From contig DASZNF010000082.1 of assembly GCA_035551355.1 (NCBI GenBank), positions 1 to 22,632 on the forward strand: 22,632 nucleotides of DNA. The letters run 5' to 3'. Position 1 is the stretch's first letter. Each line of letters begins with the position of its first letter. Under the pieces are notes generated by a model. The model had not been told where the DNA came from. It saw only the letters and a program-made list of their open reading frames with translations, and did not search any database. Below are positions 13,908 through 21,946 of this stretch, one piece after another. This stretch comes from DATATV01 sp035551355 (GTDB taxonomy: Bacteria; Actinomycetota; Actinomycetes; Mycobacteriales; Pseudonocardiaceae). The position numbers and the translations under genes were made by a program.

Positions 13908-14699
13908 GTGCATATCAACGGGTGGCTTGAGTCGATTCCGGCGCTGGCGGTGTATCTGCTGGTCGCGGGCGTCGTTGGCATCGAGAGCCTGGGCATCCCC
14001 TTCCCCGGCGAGATCGTGCTCGTCTCGGCCGCGCTGCTCACCAGCACGCACTCGCTGGCCGTCTCCCCGCTCTGGATCGGCATCGCCGGCAGCGCGGGCG
14101 CTATCGTCGGCGACTCCATCGGTTACGCCATCGGCCACCGCTGGGGTGAGCCCCTGTTCGGCTGGCTGGGCCGCAAGTTCCCCAGCCACTTCGGGCCGGC
14201 CCACGTTGCTTACGCGGAAAAGGTCTTCGACCGCTGGGGCATCCTGGCCGTGTTCTTCGGCCGGTTCGTCGCGCTGCTGCGCATCTTCGCCGGGCCGCTG
14301 TCCGGCTCGCTCAAGATGCCCTACTTCCGCTTCCTCGCGGCCAACGCGTTGGGCGGGATCTGCTGGGCCGGCGGGCTGACCGCTGCCGTGTACTACCTGG
14401 GCGAGGTCGCGGACGCGTGGTTCAGCCGGTTCTCTTACCTCGCGCTGGCCGCCGCGGTGCTGGGCGGGATCATCGTCGGACTGGTGATCAAGCGGAAGAC
14501 CGCGCAGGCGGCGGAGCGCCACCACGCGGAGACGTTGGCCGCCAAGGCGAAGGACGGGGACGCGGCGGAGGTCCAGACCGAGGCGAAGGGCGCGGCGAAG
14601 GACGAGCGCGCGGCCGGGGAAGGCCGCGTTGCGCAGGGAGGCGGCGTGGCTGGGCAAGGCGAGCAGTCTTCCGCTTCGGCGGACACCCGGTCCAACTGA
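13908..14699 (+). CDS. DedA family membrane protein
   Basis: DedA proteins are inner-membrane proteins of the SNARE-associated/VTT superfamily; members move undecaprenyl phosphate or phospholipids across the membrane and support envelope stress resistance. This 263-aa protein shows the family marks: E26 with GIPFPGE (29-35), the GDSIGYAIG re-entrant helix (68-76), FFGRF with R119 and R125, and a following N-x-LGG-x-CW helix. About five hydrophobic segments run to residue 200. The last 60 residues form a charged Ala/Glu/Lys/Gly-rich tail, longer than usual. The GTG at 13908 follows GGAGGGG with 8 bases between. It converges with leuA across a strong terminator. Confidence 0.93.
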   Translation: MHINGWLESIPALAVYLLVAGVVGIESLGIPFPGEIVLVSAALLTSTHSLAVSPLWIGIAGSAGAIVGDSIGYAIGHRWGEPLFGWLGRKFPSHFGPAHVAYAEKVFDRWGILAVFFGRFVALLRIFAGPLSGSLKMPYFRFLAANALGGICWAGGLTAAVYYLGEVADAWFSRFSYLALAAAVLGGIIVGLVIKRKTAQAAERHHAETLAAKAKDGDAAEVQTEAKGAAKDERAAGEGRVAQGGGVAGQGEQSSASADTRSN

Positions 14700-14702
14700 G
14701 CA

Positions 14703-14752
14703 GTCCGGTCGGCTGGGGAGCTCCGTCCGGCCGGAAGCCTGCGTCCGGCCGG
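14703..14752. repeat. GTCCGGYCGG repeats after the dedA stop
   Basis: GTCCGGTCGG (14703-14712), GTCCGGCCGG (14725-14734) and GTCCGGCCGG (14743-14752) begin within 4 bases of the dedA stop, spaced 22 and 18 bases apart. Confidence 0.6.
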
Positions 14753-14811
14753 GGGCCGCGTTCTTTTGGTTGATCCGATCGGGTCGCTGGGCAAGATCAC
14801 CGGGACGAGAA

Positions 14812-14841
14812 CAGGCCCCGCGACCGGCGTCGCGGGGCCTG
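14812..14841. terminator. Bidirectional terminator between dedA and leuA
   Basis: CAGGCCCCGCGAC (14812-14824) pairs over 13 bases with GTCGCGGGGCCTG (14829-14841) around a CGGC loop. It is 15 bases past the leuA stop on the minus strand and serves the convergent genes. Confidence 0.85.
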
Positions 14842-14855
14842 TGCCGTAATGAGGG

Positions 14856-16661
14856 TCAGCGGCTGGCGCGGTTGATCGCGGAGACGACGGCGCGCAGTGA
14901 CGCGGTGACAATCGAGGCGTCCACACCCACGCCCCAGTACACCCGGTCGCCCACGGCGCACTCCACATAGGCCGCGGCCCTTGCGTCGTCACCGGCGGAC
15001 ATGGCGTGCTCGGCGTAGTCCTGCACCCGCACGTCGTAGCCGACCGCGGCCAGCGCGTCCACGAACGCGGCGATCGGGCCGTTGCCCCGCCCGGTCAGCT
15101 GCTGCTCCTCGTCCTCGATCCGCACCGTCGCGTCGATCTGCACGTCGGGGGAGTCGGAGTCGGCGCCGGTCAGTCGGCTGCGCACCACCGACAGCGGGGT
15201 CTCCCGGTCCAGGTACTCGCTGGCGAACACCGACCACATCTTGGCCGGGTTGATCTCGCCGCCCTCGCCGTCGGTCAGCGTCTGCACGACCTTGGAGAAC
15301 TCGATCTGCAGCCGGCGTGGCAGGTCCAGCTGGTGCTCGGTCTTCATCACGTAGGCCACGCCGCCCTTGCCGGACTGCGAGTTGACCCGGATGACCGCCT
15401 CGTAGGTGCGGCCCACGTCCTTCGGGTCGATCGGCAGGTAGGGCACCTCCCACTGGTGGTCGTCGACCGGACGACCCTGCCGGTCGGCCTCCATCTTCAG
15501 CGCGTCCAGGCCCTTGTTGATGGCGTCCTGGTGGCTGCCGGAGAACGCGGTGTACACCAGGTCGCCGCCGTAGGGGTGCCGCTCGTGCACCGGCAGCTGG
15601 TTGCAGTACTCCACGGTGCGGCGGATCTCGTCGATGTCGGAGAAGTCGATCTGCGGGTCGATGCCCTGGCTGAACAGGTTCATGCCCAGCGTCACCAGGC
15701 ACACGTTGCCGGTGCGCTCCCCGTTGCCGAACAGGCAGCCCTCGATCCGGTCGGCGCCGGCCTGGTAGCCCAGCTCGGCCGCGGCCACCCCGGTGCCCCG
15801 GTCGTTGTGCGGGTGCAGCGACAGGATCACCGCATCACGGCGTTCCAGGTTGCGGCCCATCCACTCGATCGAGTCGGCGTACACGTTCGGGGTGGCCATT
15901 TCTACCGTGGCGGGCAGGTTCAGGATCACCGGGTCGTCCGGGGTCGGCCGCCAGATCTCGGTGACCGAGTTGCACACCTCCGCGGCGTAGGACAACTCGG
16001 TGCCGGTGTAGGACTCCGGTGAGTACTGGAACCGGAAGTCGGTGTCGGGCTGCTTGGCCGCCAGCTCCACCACCATCTCCGCGGCCGAGGTGGCGATCTT
16101 CTTGATGCCCTCGCGCTCCTCGCGGAACACCACCCGGCGCTGCAGGATCGAGGTCGAGTTGTAGATGTGCACGATCGCCTTGTTCGCCCCGCGCAGCGAT
16201 TCGAACGTGCGCTCGATCAGCTCCGGGCGGCACTGGGACAGCACCTGGATGCGCACGTCGTCCGGGACGGCGCCGTCCTCGATAATCTCCCGGACGAAGT
16301 CGAAGTCGGTCTGGGAGGCGGCGGGGAAACCGACCTCGATCTCCTTGTAGCCCATCCGTACCAGCAGCTCGAACATGCGGCGCTTGCGCGCGGGCGACAT
16401 CGGGTCGATCAGTGCCTGGTTGCCATCCCGCAGGTCCACCGCGCACCACAGCGGGGCTTTGCTGATGGTGACGTCCGGCCAGGTCCGGTCGGGTACCGAG
16501 ATCGGCTCGACGACCTGGGCGAACGGGCGGTAGCGATGCGCGGGCATCGACGAGCCCAGCTGTGCGTTCCAGGCTTTCTGGTCCGCCGGGGCGGGGCGGG
16601 CCGGCGGGCGCACCCGGGAGATAGACGGTTGGGACACGATGCTTTCCTGCGGAGAAACCAT
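14856..16661 (-). CDS. leuA: 2-isopropylmalate synthase
   Basis: LeuA condenses acetyl-CoA with 2-oxoisovalerate, the first committed step of leucine synthesis. This 601-aa protein is of the long actinobacterial type. It has a variable N-terminus (1-38), then a TIM barrel with the metal and catalytic motif DLRDGNQ (R78, D79), the metal-binding HPHNDRG, and GNGERTGN. A linker leads to the C-terminal leucine-binding regulatory domain (from about 440). The ATG at 16661 gives the longest product. An in-frame GTG at 16637 (eight codons in) has a better ribosome-binding site (AGGA, 7 bases away) and could be the true start. A leader peptide and alternative stems upstream indicate attenuation by leucyl-tRNA supply. 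Confidence 0.97.
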   Translation of the reverse strand: MVSPQESIVSQPSISRVRPPARPAPADQKAWNAQLGSSMPAHRYRPFAQVVEPISVPDRTWPDVTISKAPLWCAVDLRDGNQALIDPMSPARKRRMFELLVRMGYKEIEVGFPAASQTDFDFVREIIEDGAVPDDVRIQVLSQCRPELIERTFESLRGANKAIVHIYNSTSILQRRVVFREEREGIKKIATSAAEMVVELAAKQPDTDFRFQYSPESYTGTELSYAAEVCNSVTEIWRPTPDDPVILNLPATVEMATPNVYADSIEWMGRNLERRDAVILSLHPHNDRGTGVAAAELGYQAGADRIEGCLFGNGERTGNVCLVTLGMNLFSQGIDPQIDFSDIDEIRRTVEYCNQLPVHERHPYGGDLVYTAFSGSHQDAINKGLDALKMEADRQGRPVDDHQWEVPYLPIDPKDVGRTYEAVIRVNSQSGKGGVAYVMKTEHQLDLPRRLQIEFSKVVQTLTDGEGGEINPAKMWSVFASEYLDRETPLSVVRSRLTGADSDSPDVQIDATVRIEDEEQQLTGRGNGPIAAFVDALAAVGYDVRVQDYAEHAMSAGDDARAAAYVECAVGDRVYWGVGVDASIVTASLRAVVSAINRASR

Positions 16662-16682
16662 GGAAGAACGACCCCTGCTTTC

Positions 16683-16776
16683 AAGAAAAATTGATGCCGT
16701 TTGGCGCCATACGGGCGACCGGCGGCGTCGCCGAACTCCGCGACGGGGAGCCGGTCTGGATCAGACCCCGTCGCGG
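16683..16776 (-). promoter_or_regulatory. leuA transcription attenuator
   Basis: On the leuA strand, segment 1 (16776-16766, CCGCGACGGGG) pairs over 11 bases with segment 2 (16748-16738). Part of segment 2 (CGTCGC, 16745-16740) can pair instead with segment 3 (GCGACG, 16731-16726). Segment 3 (GGCGAC, 16732-16727) can in turn pair with segment 4 (GTCGCC, 16719-16714). A further stem at 16716-16696 is followed by the U-rich AATTTTTCTT (16692-16683), the likely stop point just before leuA. Segment 1 overlaps the end of the leader peptide, so a ribosome stalled on its Leu codons would prevent the 1:2 stem. Confidence 0.7.
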
Positions 16777-16802
16777 CGGCGAAGCAGGAGGGCACGTGCC
16801 AC
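16761..16802 (-). CDS. leuA leader peptide
   Basis: A 13-codon frame from the GTG at 16802 reads V-A-R-A-L-L-L-R-R-R-D-G-V and ends in TGA at 16763-16761. Three consecutive Leu codons (CTC, CTG, CTT; 16790-16782) are the mark of a leucine-sensing attenuator. There is no ribosome-binding site, but a -10 box lies 7 bases upstream, so the transcript may begin at the GTG itself and be translated leaderless, as is frequent in actinomycetes. The stop codon lies in the loop of the 1:2 stem. Function is inferred from this arrangement and from the adjacent leuA. Confidence 0.7.
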   Translation of the reverse strand: MARALLLRRRDGV

Positions 16803-16809
16803 GACCGGC

Positions 16810-16840
16810 AGACTACTCGCCCGCGCGGCCCGCCCGGCAA
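16810..16840 (-). promoter_or_regulatory. Probable leuA promoter
   Basis: On the minus strand TTGCCG (16840-16835) and TAGTCT (16815-16810) are 19 bases apart. The -10 ends 7 bases before the GTG of the leader peptide, the usual distance to a transcription start. Confidence 0.45.
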
Positions 16841-16942
16841 ACCCGACGTCCAGATAGTGGGAAGTCCGATGTTTCAGTGTCGTGTCCGAACTGTGGTTAC
16901 CAGGCGGTAGCGTGCCCCGCCCGGGCGTGCCAGACTTCGACC

Positions 16943-17281
16943 ATGCCCGAGCACGCTGAAACCGAAGCCACGCACCACACCGGGGTGGCCGAGGTGTGGT
17001 CGAAGGTCGCCGGAATCATCGCCACCGTGGTGCGCTGGGTGGGGCTGGTGATCGCGATCATCCTGGTGCTGCGGGTGTTGCTCACCGTGGGCGGGGCGAA
17101 TCCCGGCAACGGCATCACCAGCTTCGTGAACAGCTGGTCGGACCCGCTGGCCTGGGGGTTCAAGGACCTGTTCACGCCGAGCGACCTCAAGCTGCGGGTG
17201 CTGGTCAACTACGGCATCGCGGCCATTTTCTGGCTGATCGTCAGCTCGGTCCTCGCCCGGATCTTCCGCCGGCTGGGCTGA
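16943..17281 (+). CDS. Small two-helix membrane protein
   Basis: This 112-aa protein of unknown function has a soluble N-terminus (1-22), a long hydrophobic segment at about 23-50, a polar middle with GNGITSFVNSWSDPLAWGFKDLF (about 54-76) and a second helix at about 88-107 ending in Arg residues. The middle segment and size recall YggT-like proteins, but I am not certain. The ATG at 16943 is chosen because the hydrophobic segment and good codon use begin there; no ribosome-binding site is seen. TAGCGT at 16908-16913 could be a -10 box. It is divergent from leuA, with the leuA leader in between. Confidence 0.75.
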   Translation: MPEHAETEATHHTGVAEVWSKVAGIIATVVRWVGLVIAIILVLRVLLTVGGANPGNGITSFVNSWSDPLAWGFKDLFTPSDLKLRVLVNYGIAAIFWLIVSSVLARIFRRLG

Positions 17282-17577
17282 TCGGGCCGGCCTCACCGTG
17301 CTGATCTCACGGAGCTGACCTCGGCAGGCCGGATGGGCCATGCGGTCCACGTCGGCCCGGTCCGCGCTGCTTGATCGACCGGCCGGATCTCCCCGGCCAG
17401 GCTGGTCAGCCGAGCTGCGCAGGCCGGACTGCTCAGGCCGGACTGCCCAGACTGATCTTCTCAGGCTGGGTTGGGAATGCTGCCATTCCGAATTGGTACT
17501 GGGAAGGCTGGCCTTCTCATTCCGAACTGACAAGGACGCACTTCTCATGCCGGTCGGACCAGGCCGGCCGGGCGGCC
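17282..17577. repeat. Repeat-rich intergenic region
   Basis: CAGGCCGGACTGCT (17420-17433) is followed by CAGGCCGGACTGCC (17434-17447) and two decayed 14-base units beginning CAG (17448 and 17462). CATTCCGAATTG (17484-17495) recurs as CATTCCGAACTG (17518-17529). No gene is supported. The region separates the small membrane protein from the convergent nitroreductase. Confidence 0.7.
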
Positions 17578-18174
17578 TCAGTCGAAGGCCGATTTCTCCC
17601 AGGTGTCGCCGAACGCGAACTCGGCCAGCGGCACCCGGCGGCGCGGGGCGAGTTCGCGGTCCCGGTTGCGCTCGGACAGGGTGCCCGGGTCGCCGATGCC
17701 ACCCACCGCGATCACCACCAGCGGCACGGCCAGCTCGGGCAGCCCGAACTCGGTGCGCGCGGCCGCCTTGTCGAAGCCGGCCATCTGGTGCACGGCCAGA
17801 CCGTCGGCCACCGCCTGCACGGCCAGGTTCTCGCTGGCCAGGCCGAGGCCGTACTCGGCATAGGGCAGCTCGCCCTTCTCGTTGCCGGTCAGCGCCACGC
17901 CCAGCAGCAGCGCGGCCGCGTCCCCGGCCCAGGCCTGGTTGCCCGGGTTGAGCAGGCCGAAGATCCGCTCGAAGCTCGCCTCGCCCCGCCGTCCCACCAC
18001 GTAGCGGGCGGGTTGGGTGTTGCCGAACGACGGCGCCCAGCGGGCCGCCTCCAGCAGGGTCCGCAGCTGGGCCGCGGTGATCTCCGTGGTGGGGTCCAGC
18101 GCGCGCGGACTCCACCGGTCCGCGATCGGCGCCAGCAGGTCGGCGTCGGTGTCCGCCTTCTTGTCTGGAAGCAC
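17578..18174 (-). CDS. Nitroreductase family flavoprotein
   Basis: Members use FMN and NAD(P)H to reduce nitro groups, quinones or similar; the substrate here is unknown. The 198-aa length is normal. Family marks seen are the N-terminal RWSPRALD (about 20-27), which binds FMN phosphate; ARWAPSFGNTQPAR (about 44-57); the central GLASENLAVQAVADGLAVHQMAGFD helix region split over the active-site cleft; and the C-terminal RRRVPLAEFAF. The GTG at 18174 is used; the preceding mannosyltransferase stop lies only 18 bases upstream, so both genes are likely cotranscribed. No functional link between the two is evident. Confidence 0.92.
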   Translation of the reverse strand: MLPDKKADTDADLLAPIADRWSPRALDPTTEITAAQLRTLLEAARWAPSFGNTQPARYVVGRRGEASFERIFGLLNPGNQAWAGDAAALLLGVALTGNEKGELPYAEYGLGLASENLAVQAVADGLAVHQMAGFDKAAARTEFGLPELAVPLVVIAVGGIGDPGTLSERNRDRELAPRRRVPLAEFAFGDTWEKSAFD

Positions 18175-18192
18175 CCGCCCACGATATGGCGG

Positions 18193-19431
18193 TCAGATCG
18201 CGTACTGCCACCCGGTGATCGCGTACCCGCCGAACCAGGCGCTGGCCAGCACGATCGCGGCCAGCGCGGTGATCAGCGTGCCCCGCCGGGACTTCGCCAG
18301 CGCGACCGCGGGCGGCAGCAGCAGGGTGAATGCGGGCAGCAGCAGCCGCGCCTTGGAGTTCATCAGCCCGTTGGAGCCGAGGTCGATGGCCAGCACCAGC
18401 GCGCCGTAGACGATCAGCGGCCAGGGCAGCCGCTGCCGGATCATCACCACCACCAGGCCGATCGCGACCAGCAGGATGGCCACCGTGCCGACCTCCAGCA
18501 CGGACCGGCCGTCGGCCAGCACCTCAAGGCCGAACTTCACGGTGGCCGCGCCGAAGTCGAACCGGGAGTTCCAGCCCTCCCGCTGCAGGGTGAACCAGCC
18601 GCCGGGCGAGCCCATGAGCCAGCCGACCGCGACCAGGTAGCCCAGCAGTCCCAGCGGTGCGAGCAGCCCGCCCACCCAGGGCCGCCAGCCGTCCCGCTTG
18701 GCGGCCACGGCGATCCCGGCCGCGATCAGCACGGTCAGCACCAGCGCGGCCGCGGTCGGCCGGACCAGCCCGGCGCCCGCGGCGGCCAGCCCGGCCAGCA
18801 GCCAGCGCCGCTCCAGCAAGCCGACCAGCGACCAGACGGCCAGCGCGCAGAAGGTGGCCTCCGAGTAGGTCATGGACAGCACCACGCCCATCGGCGAGGC
18901 GGCGAACAGCACCACCAGGATCAGCCCGGCCCGGGGCGCGCCGGTGACCTGCCTGCCCAGCCGGTCCAGGCCGTAGGCGGCGACCACGCCGCTGGCCAGG
19001 GTGACGATGAACGCGGCGGCCAGCAGGCCGATGCCGGGCACCTGGGTGAGCAGCCGCACCAGCATCGGGTAGCCGGGGAAGAAGGCCAGCGGGGTGTCGG
19101 CGGTGCGGCGGCCGAACGCGTCGGCCAGCCCGCCGGGCACGCCGCCGTAGCCGCCGCCGGCGATGCCCAGGAACCACTGGCCGTCCCAGGAGCTCAGCGC
19201 GCCGGTGACGGTGGTGTTGTCGCGTCCGGCCAGCCAATCCAGGACCAGCAGGCCGATCTCGCGCACCGCGAGGAAGGCCAGCGCGGGTATCAGCAGCCGG
19301 AGGACCCGCGGCCAGGGCGGGCCGAGCAGGCGCCGCGCGACCAGGAGTTTTCCACCCGTGTGGGTGAATGGCTCGGGGTCCGGGAACGGTGTGTCACCGG
19401 TCGGTTCGTGTCCGACCTCGGTCGTCGACAC
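18193..19431 (-). CDS. PIG-V-like mannosyltransferase, polytopic membrane protein
   Basis: This 412-aa protein has around ten hydrophobic segments and the marks of polyprenyl-phosphate-mannose-dependent transferases of the PIG-V/Mannosyl_trans2 type. WDGQW (82-86) in the first external loop carries the likely catalytic Asp, followed by GGGYGG and the AFFPGYP motif (115-121). It would add mannose or another sugar to a lipid or protein acceptor outside the membrane; the acceptor is unknown. The GTG at 19431 is chosen because GAGGG lies 10 bases upstream and the longer open frame overlaps divergent lysC. The first 40 residues are soluble and acidic. On the minus strand TAATCT at 19475-19470 could be a -10 box. 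Confidence 0.85.
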   Translation of the reverse strand: MSTTEVGHEPTGDTPFPDPEPFTHTGGKLLVARRLLGPPWPRVLRLLIPALAFLAVREIGLLVLDWLAGRDNTTVTGALSSWDGQWFLGIAGGGYGGVPGGLADAFGRRTADTPLAFFPGYPMLVRLLTQVPGIGLLAAAFIVTLASGVVAAYGLDRLGRQVTGAPRAGLILVVLFAASPMGVVLSMTYSEATFCALAVWSLVGLLERRWLLAGLAAAGAGLVRPTAAALVLTVLIAAGIAVAAKRDGWRPWVGGLLAPLGLLGYLVAVGWLMGSPGGWFTLQREGWNSRFDFGAATVKFGLEVLADGRSVLEVGTVAILLVAIGLVVVMIRQRLPWPLIVYGALVLAIDLGSNGLMNSKARLLLPAFTLLLPPAVALAKSRRGTLITALAAIVLASAWFGGYAITGWQYAI

Positions 19432-19509
19432 CTGCGCCAATCCCTCACCTTCGGCGTTGGTTTGGTCACAGATTAGATGCCACCCACGCTGGTCGGTGGC
19501 GCGCGACAC

Positions 19510-19538
19510 GGAAACCGCTGACCCGGCTTCGTTAGGCT
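19510..19538 (+). promoter_or_regulatory. Possible lysC promoter
   Basis: TAGGCT (19533-19538) fits an actinobacterial -10. GGAAAC (19510-19515), 17 bases upstream, is a poor -35. The leader would be about 50 bases. I see no riboswitch structure in it. Confidence 0.3.
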
Positions 19539-19597
19539 GCCCCACGGGGGCGCGGCGGCCGCGCCGGCCGCGAACGGCGTCGAGGAGGTTTGGTTCA

Positions 19598-20863
19598 GTG
19601 GCGCTCGTCGTCCAGAAATACGGCGGTTCCTCACTGCAGAGTGCCGAACGGATCAAGCGGGTGGCCGAGCGGATCGTGGCCACGCGCAAGGCGGGCAACG
19701 AGGTCGTCGTGGTCTGCTCGGCCATGGGAGACACCACCGACGAGCTGCTGGACCTGGCCAAACAGGTCAATCCGGTGCCGCCCGGCCGGGAGATGGACAT
19801 GCTGCTCACCTCGGGTGAGCGGATCTCCAACGCGCTCGTCGCCATGGCCATCAGCGCGCTGGGCGCGTCGGCCTGGTCGTTCACCGGTTCGCAGGCCGGG
19901 GTGATCACCACCTCGGTGCACGGCAAGGCCCGCATCATCGATGTGACGCCTAGCCGGGTGCGCGACGCGTTGGACGAAGGTCACATCGTTCTGGTCGCCG
20001 GTTTCCAAGGTGTGAGCCAAGACACAAAAGACATCACCACGCTGGGCCGGGGCGGCTCGGACACCACCGCGGTGGCGCTGGCCGCCGCGCTGAACGCCGA
20101 TGTGTGCGAGATCTACACCGACGTGGACGGCGTCTACACCGCCGACCCGCGGATCGTGCCGGACGCCAAGCGCCTGGAGACGGTCAACTACGAGGAGATG
20201 CTGGAGATGGCCGCGGCCGGCGCGAAGGTGCTGATGCTGCGCTGCGTCGAGTACGCCCGCCGCTACAGCGTGCCGATCCTGGTCCGCTCTTCCTACAGCA
20301 ACAAGCCGGGGACCCTGGTGTCCGGTTCGATGGAGGACATTCCCGTGGAACAAGCCATGATCACCGGAGTCGCACACGACCGGTCGGAGGCCAAGGTCAC
20401 CATCACCGGGGTGCCCGACCACGCGGGCGTCGCCGCGCGCATCTTCCGCACGGTCGCCGAGGCCGAGATCGACATCGACATGGTGCTGCAGAACGTCTCG
20501 GCCGCCGTGTCCGGCCGCACCGACATCACCTTCACACTGTCCAAGAGCAACGGGCCGACCGCGGTGGCCGCGCTGGAGAAGGTGCGCGACGAGCTGGGCT
20601 TCGAGCAGGTCCGCTACGACGACCACGTGGGCAAGGTCTCGCTGGTCGGCGCGGGCATGCGCTCGCACCCCGGGGTGACCGCCACGTTCTGTGAGGCGCT
20701 GGCCAAGGCCGGGGTGAACATCGAGATCATCAACACCTCGGAGATCCGCATCTCGGTGCTGATCCGCGATCTGCAGGTGGACGACGCGGTCAAGGCCATC
20801 CACGACGCGTTCGGCCTTGGCGGCGACGAGGAAGCGGTGGTCTACGCGGGAACGGGTAGGTGA
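19598..20863 (+). CDS. lysC: Aspartate kinase, alpha subunit (full length)
   Basis: Aspartate kinase phosphorylates L-aspartate, the entry to lysine, threonine, methionine and diaminopimelate synthesis. The 421-aa product equals the mycobacterial length. Marks are KYGGSS (7-12), the ATP/aspartate-binding GGSDTTAVALAAAL near 153-166, YTDVDGVYTADPR, and two C-terminal ACT domains (about 265-340 and 345-421) that bind the Lys/Thr effectors. The GTG at 19598 follows GAGGAGG (19582-19588) with 9 bases between. The downstream asd overlaps or nearly touches its stop, forming the usual ask-asd operon. An internal start makes a second, beta product. Confidence 0.97.
   Translation: MALVVQKYGGSSLQSAERIKRVAERIVATRKAGNEVVVVCSAMGDTTDELLDLAKQVNPVPPGREMDMLLTSGERISNALVAMAISALGASAWSFTGSQAGVITTSVHGKARIIDVTPSRVRDALDEGHIVLVAGFQGVSQDTKDITTLGRGGSDTTAVALAAALNADVCEIYTDVDGVYTADPRIVPDAKRLETVNYEEMLEMAAAGAKVLMLRCVEYARRYSVPILVRSSYSNKPGTLVSGSMEDIPVEQAMITGVAHDRSEAKVTITGVPDHAGVAARIFRTVAEAEIDIDMVLQNVSAAVSGRTDITFTLSKSNGPTAVAALEKVRDELGFEQVRYDDHVGKVSLVGAGMRSHPGVTATFCEALAKAGVNIEIINTSEIRISVLIRDLQVDDAVKAIHDAFGLGGDEEAVVYAGTGR
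20345..20863 (+). CDS. Aspartate kinase beta subunit from internal start
   Basis: Inside lysC, GGAGG (20332-20336) precedes an in-frame GTG at 20345 by 8 bases, at codon 250. This is the position where the beta subunit begins in Corynebacterium and mycobacterial aspartate kinases. The product of about 172 aa holds only the two ACT regulatory domains and pairs with alpha in an alpha2-beta2 enzyme. The family precedent is established; use here is inferred from the site. Confidence 0.75.
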   Translation: MEQAMITGVAHDRSEAKVTITGVPDHAGVAARIFRTVAEAEIDIDMVLQNVSAAVSGRTDITFTLSKSNGPTAVAALEKVRDELGFEQVRYDDHVGKVSLVGAGMRSHPGVTATFCEALAKAGVNIEIINTSEIRISVLIRDLQVDDAVKAIHDAFGLGGDEEAVVYAGTGR

Positions 20864-20868
20864 GCGGG

Positions 20869-21939
20869 ATGAGCAGGCCAGTTCTGGCGCTGGTGGGCGC
20901 GACCGGCGCGGTCGGCGGCGTGATGATCGACATCCTCAACGCGCGGGAGTCCGTGCCGTGGGGGGAGATCAGGCTGATCGCCTCGGCCCGGTCGGCGGGC
21001 AAGACGATGACCGTGCGGGGCGAGCAGCTGACCGTGCGGGCGCTGGCCTCGGAGGTGTTCGACGGGGTCGACGTGGCCATGTTCGACGTGCCCGACGAGG
21101 TGTCCGCGCAGTGGGCGCCGATCGCGGCCGAGCACGGCGCGGTCGCGGTGGACAACTCCGGCGCGTTCCGGATGGACCCCGAGGTGCCGCTGGTGGTGCC
21201 CGAGGTCAACGCGGACGCGGCGGCCCGGCGGCCGCGCGGCATCATCGCCAACCCGAACTGCACGACGCTGTCCATGATGGCCGCGCTGGGCGCGCTGCAC
21301 CGCGCGTTCGGGTTGCGCGAGCTGGTGGTGGCCTCCTATCAGGCGGCCTCCGGCGCTGGCCAGTCCGGCATCGACCGGCTCTACGCCGAGTACGCGGCGC
21401 TGGCGGGCAAGAAGGTGGGGGTGCGCGGCGGAGACGTGCGCACCGCGCTCACCGACGCCGGACTGTCCATTGAGGACTCTCCGTTCGGCGCGCCGCTGGC
21501 GTTCAACGTGGTGCCCTCCGCCGGTTCGGCCAAGGACGACGGCTGGACCAGCGAAGAACTCAAGGTGCGCAACGAATCCCGCAAGATCCTGGGCATCCCG
21601 GAGCTGAAGGTGTCGGCCACCTGCGTGCGGGTTCCGGTGATCACCACGCACTCGCTGGCCGTGCACGCCACGTTCGCCAGCGAGGTGACGGTCGCCGCCG
21701 CGCAGGAGATCTTCGCCGGCCACCCGACCGTGGTGCTGCAGGACGACCTGAAGGCGGGCGAGTTCCCCACCCCGGCCGACGTGGTGGGCGCGGACCCGAC
21801 CTATGTCGGCCGGATCCGGCAGGCGCTGGACTTCCCGAACACGCTGGACTTCTTCGTGTGCGGGGACAACCTGCGCAAGGGCGCGGCACTGAACACCTAC
21901 GAGATCGCCGAATCGCTCGCGCCCGAGTTCGTGGGCTGA
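20869..21939 (+). CDS. asd: Aspartate-semialdehyde dehydrogenase
   Basis: Asd reduces aspartyl phosphate to aspartate semialdehyde with NADPH, the step after LysC. This 356-aa product has the nucleotide-binding GATGAVGG (10-17), DNSGAFR (95-101), the catalytic Cys131 in NPNCTT, and the substrate-binding CVRVPVITTHS segment with its His. The ATG at 20869 is preferred because GGGTAGG lies 8 bases upstream; a GTG at 20860 overlapping the lysC stop would add three residues but sits directly on that site. Translation is probably coupled to lysC. A sugar kinase follows after 7 bases. Confidence 0.97.
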   Translation: MSRPVLALVGATGAVGGVMIDILNARESVPWGEIRLIASARSAGKTMTVRGEQLTVRALASEVFDGVDVAMFDVPDEVSAQWAPIAAEHGAVAVDNSGAFRMDPEVPLVVPEVNADAAARRPRGIIANPNCTTLSMMAALGALHRAFGLRELVVASYQAASGAGQSGIDRLYAEYAALAGKKVGVRGGDVRTALTDAGLSIEDSPFGAPLAFNVVPSAGSAKDDGWTSEELKVRNESRKILGIPELKVSATCVRVPVITTHSLAVHATFASEVTVAAAQEIFAGHPTVVLQDDLKAGEFPTPADVVGADPTYVGRIRQALDFPNTLDFFVCGDNLRKGAALNTYEIAESLAPEFVG

Positions 21940-21946
21940 ACCCCAG

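Noticed and set aside
17371..19476. Plus-strand open frame of 701 codons opposite the nitroreductase and mannosyltransferase
   Set aside because: Both minus-strand genes show clear family motifs; the plus frame is Gln/Gly/His/Arg-rich antisense sequence.
20860..20868. GTG start of asd overlapping the lysC stop
   Set aside because: It lies directly on the GGGTAGG ribosome-binding site. The ATG at 20869 has an 8-base spacer and fits the family N-terminus.
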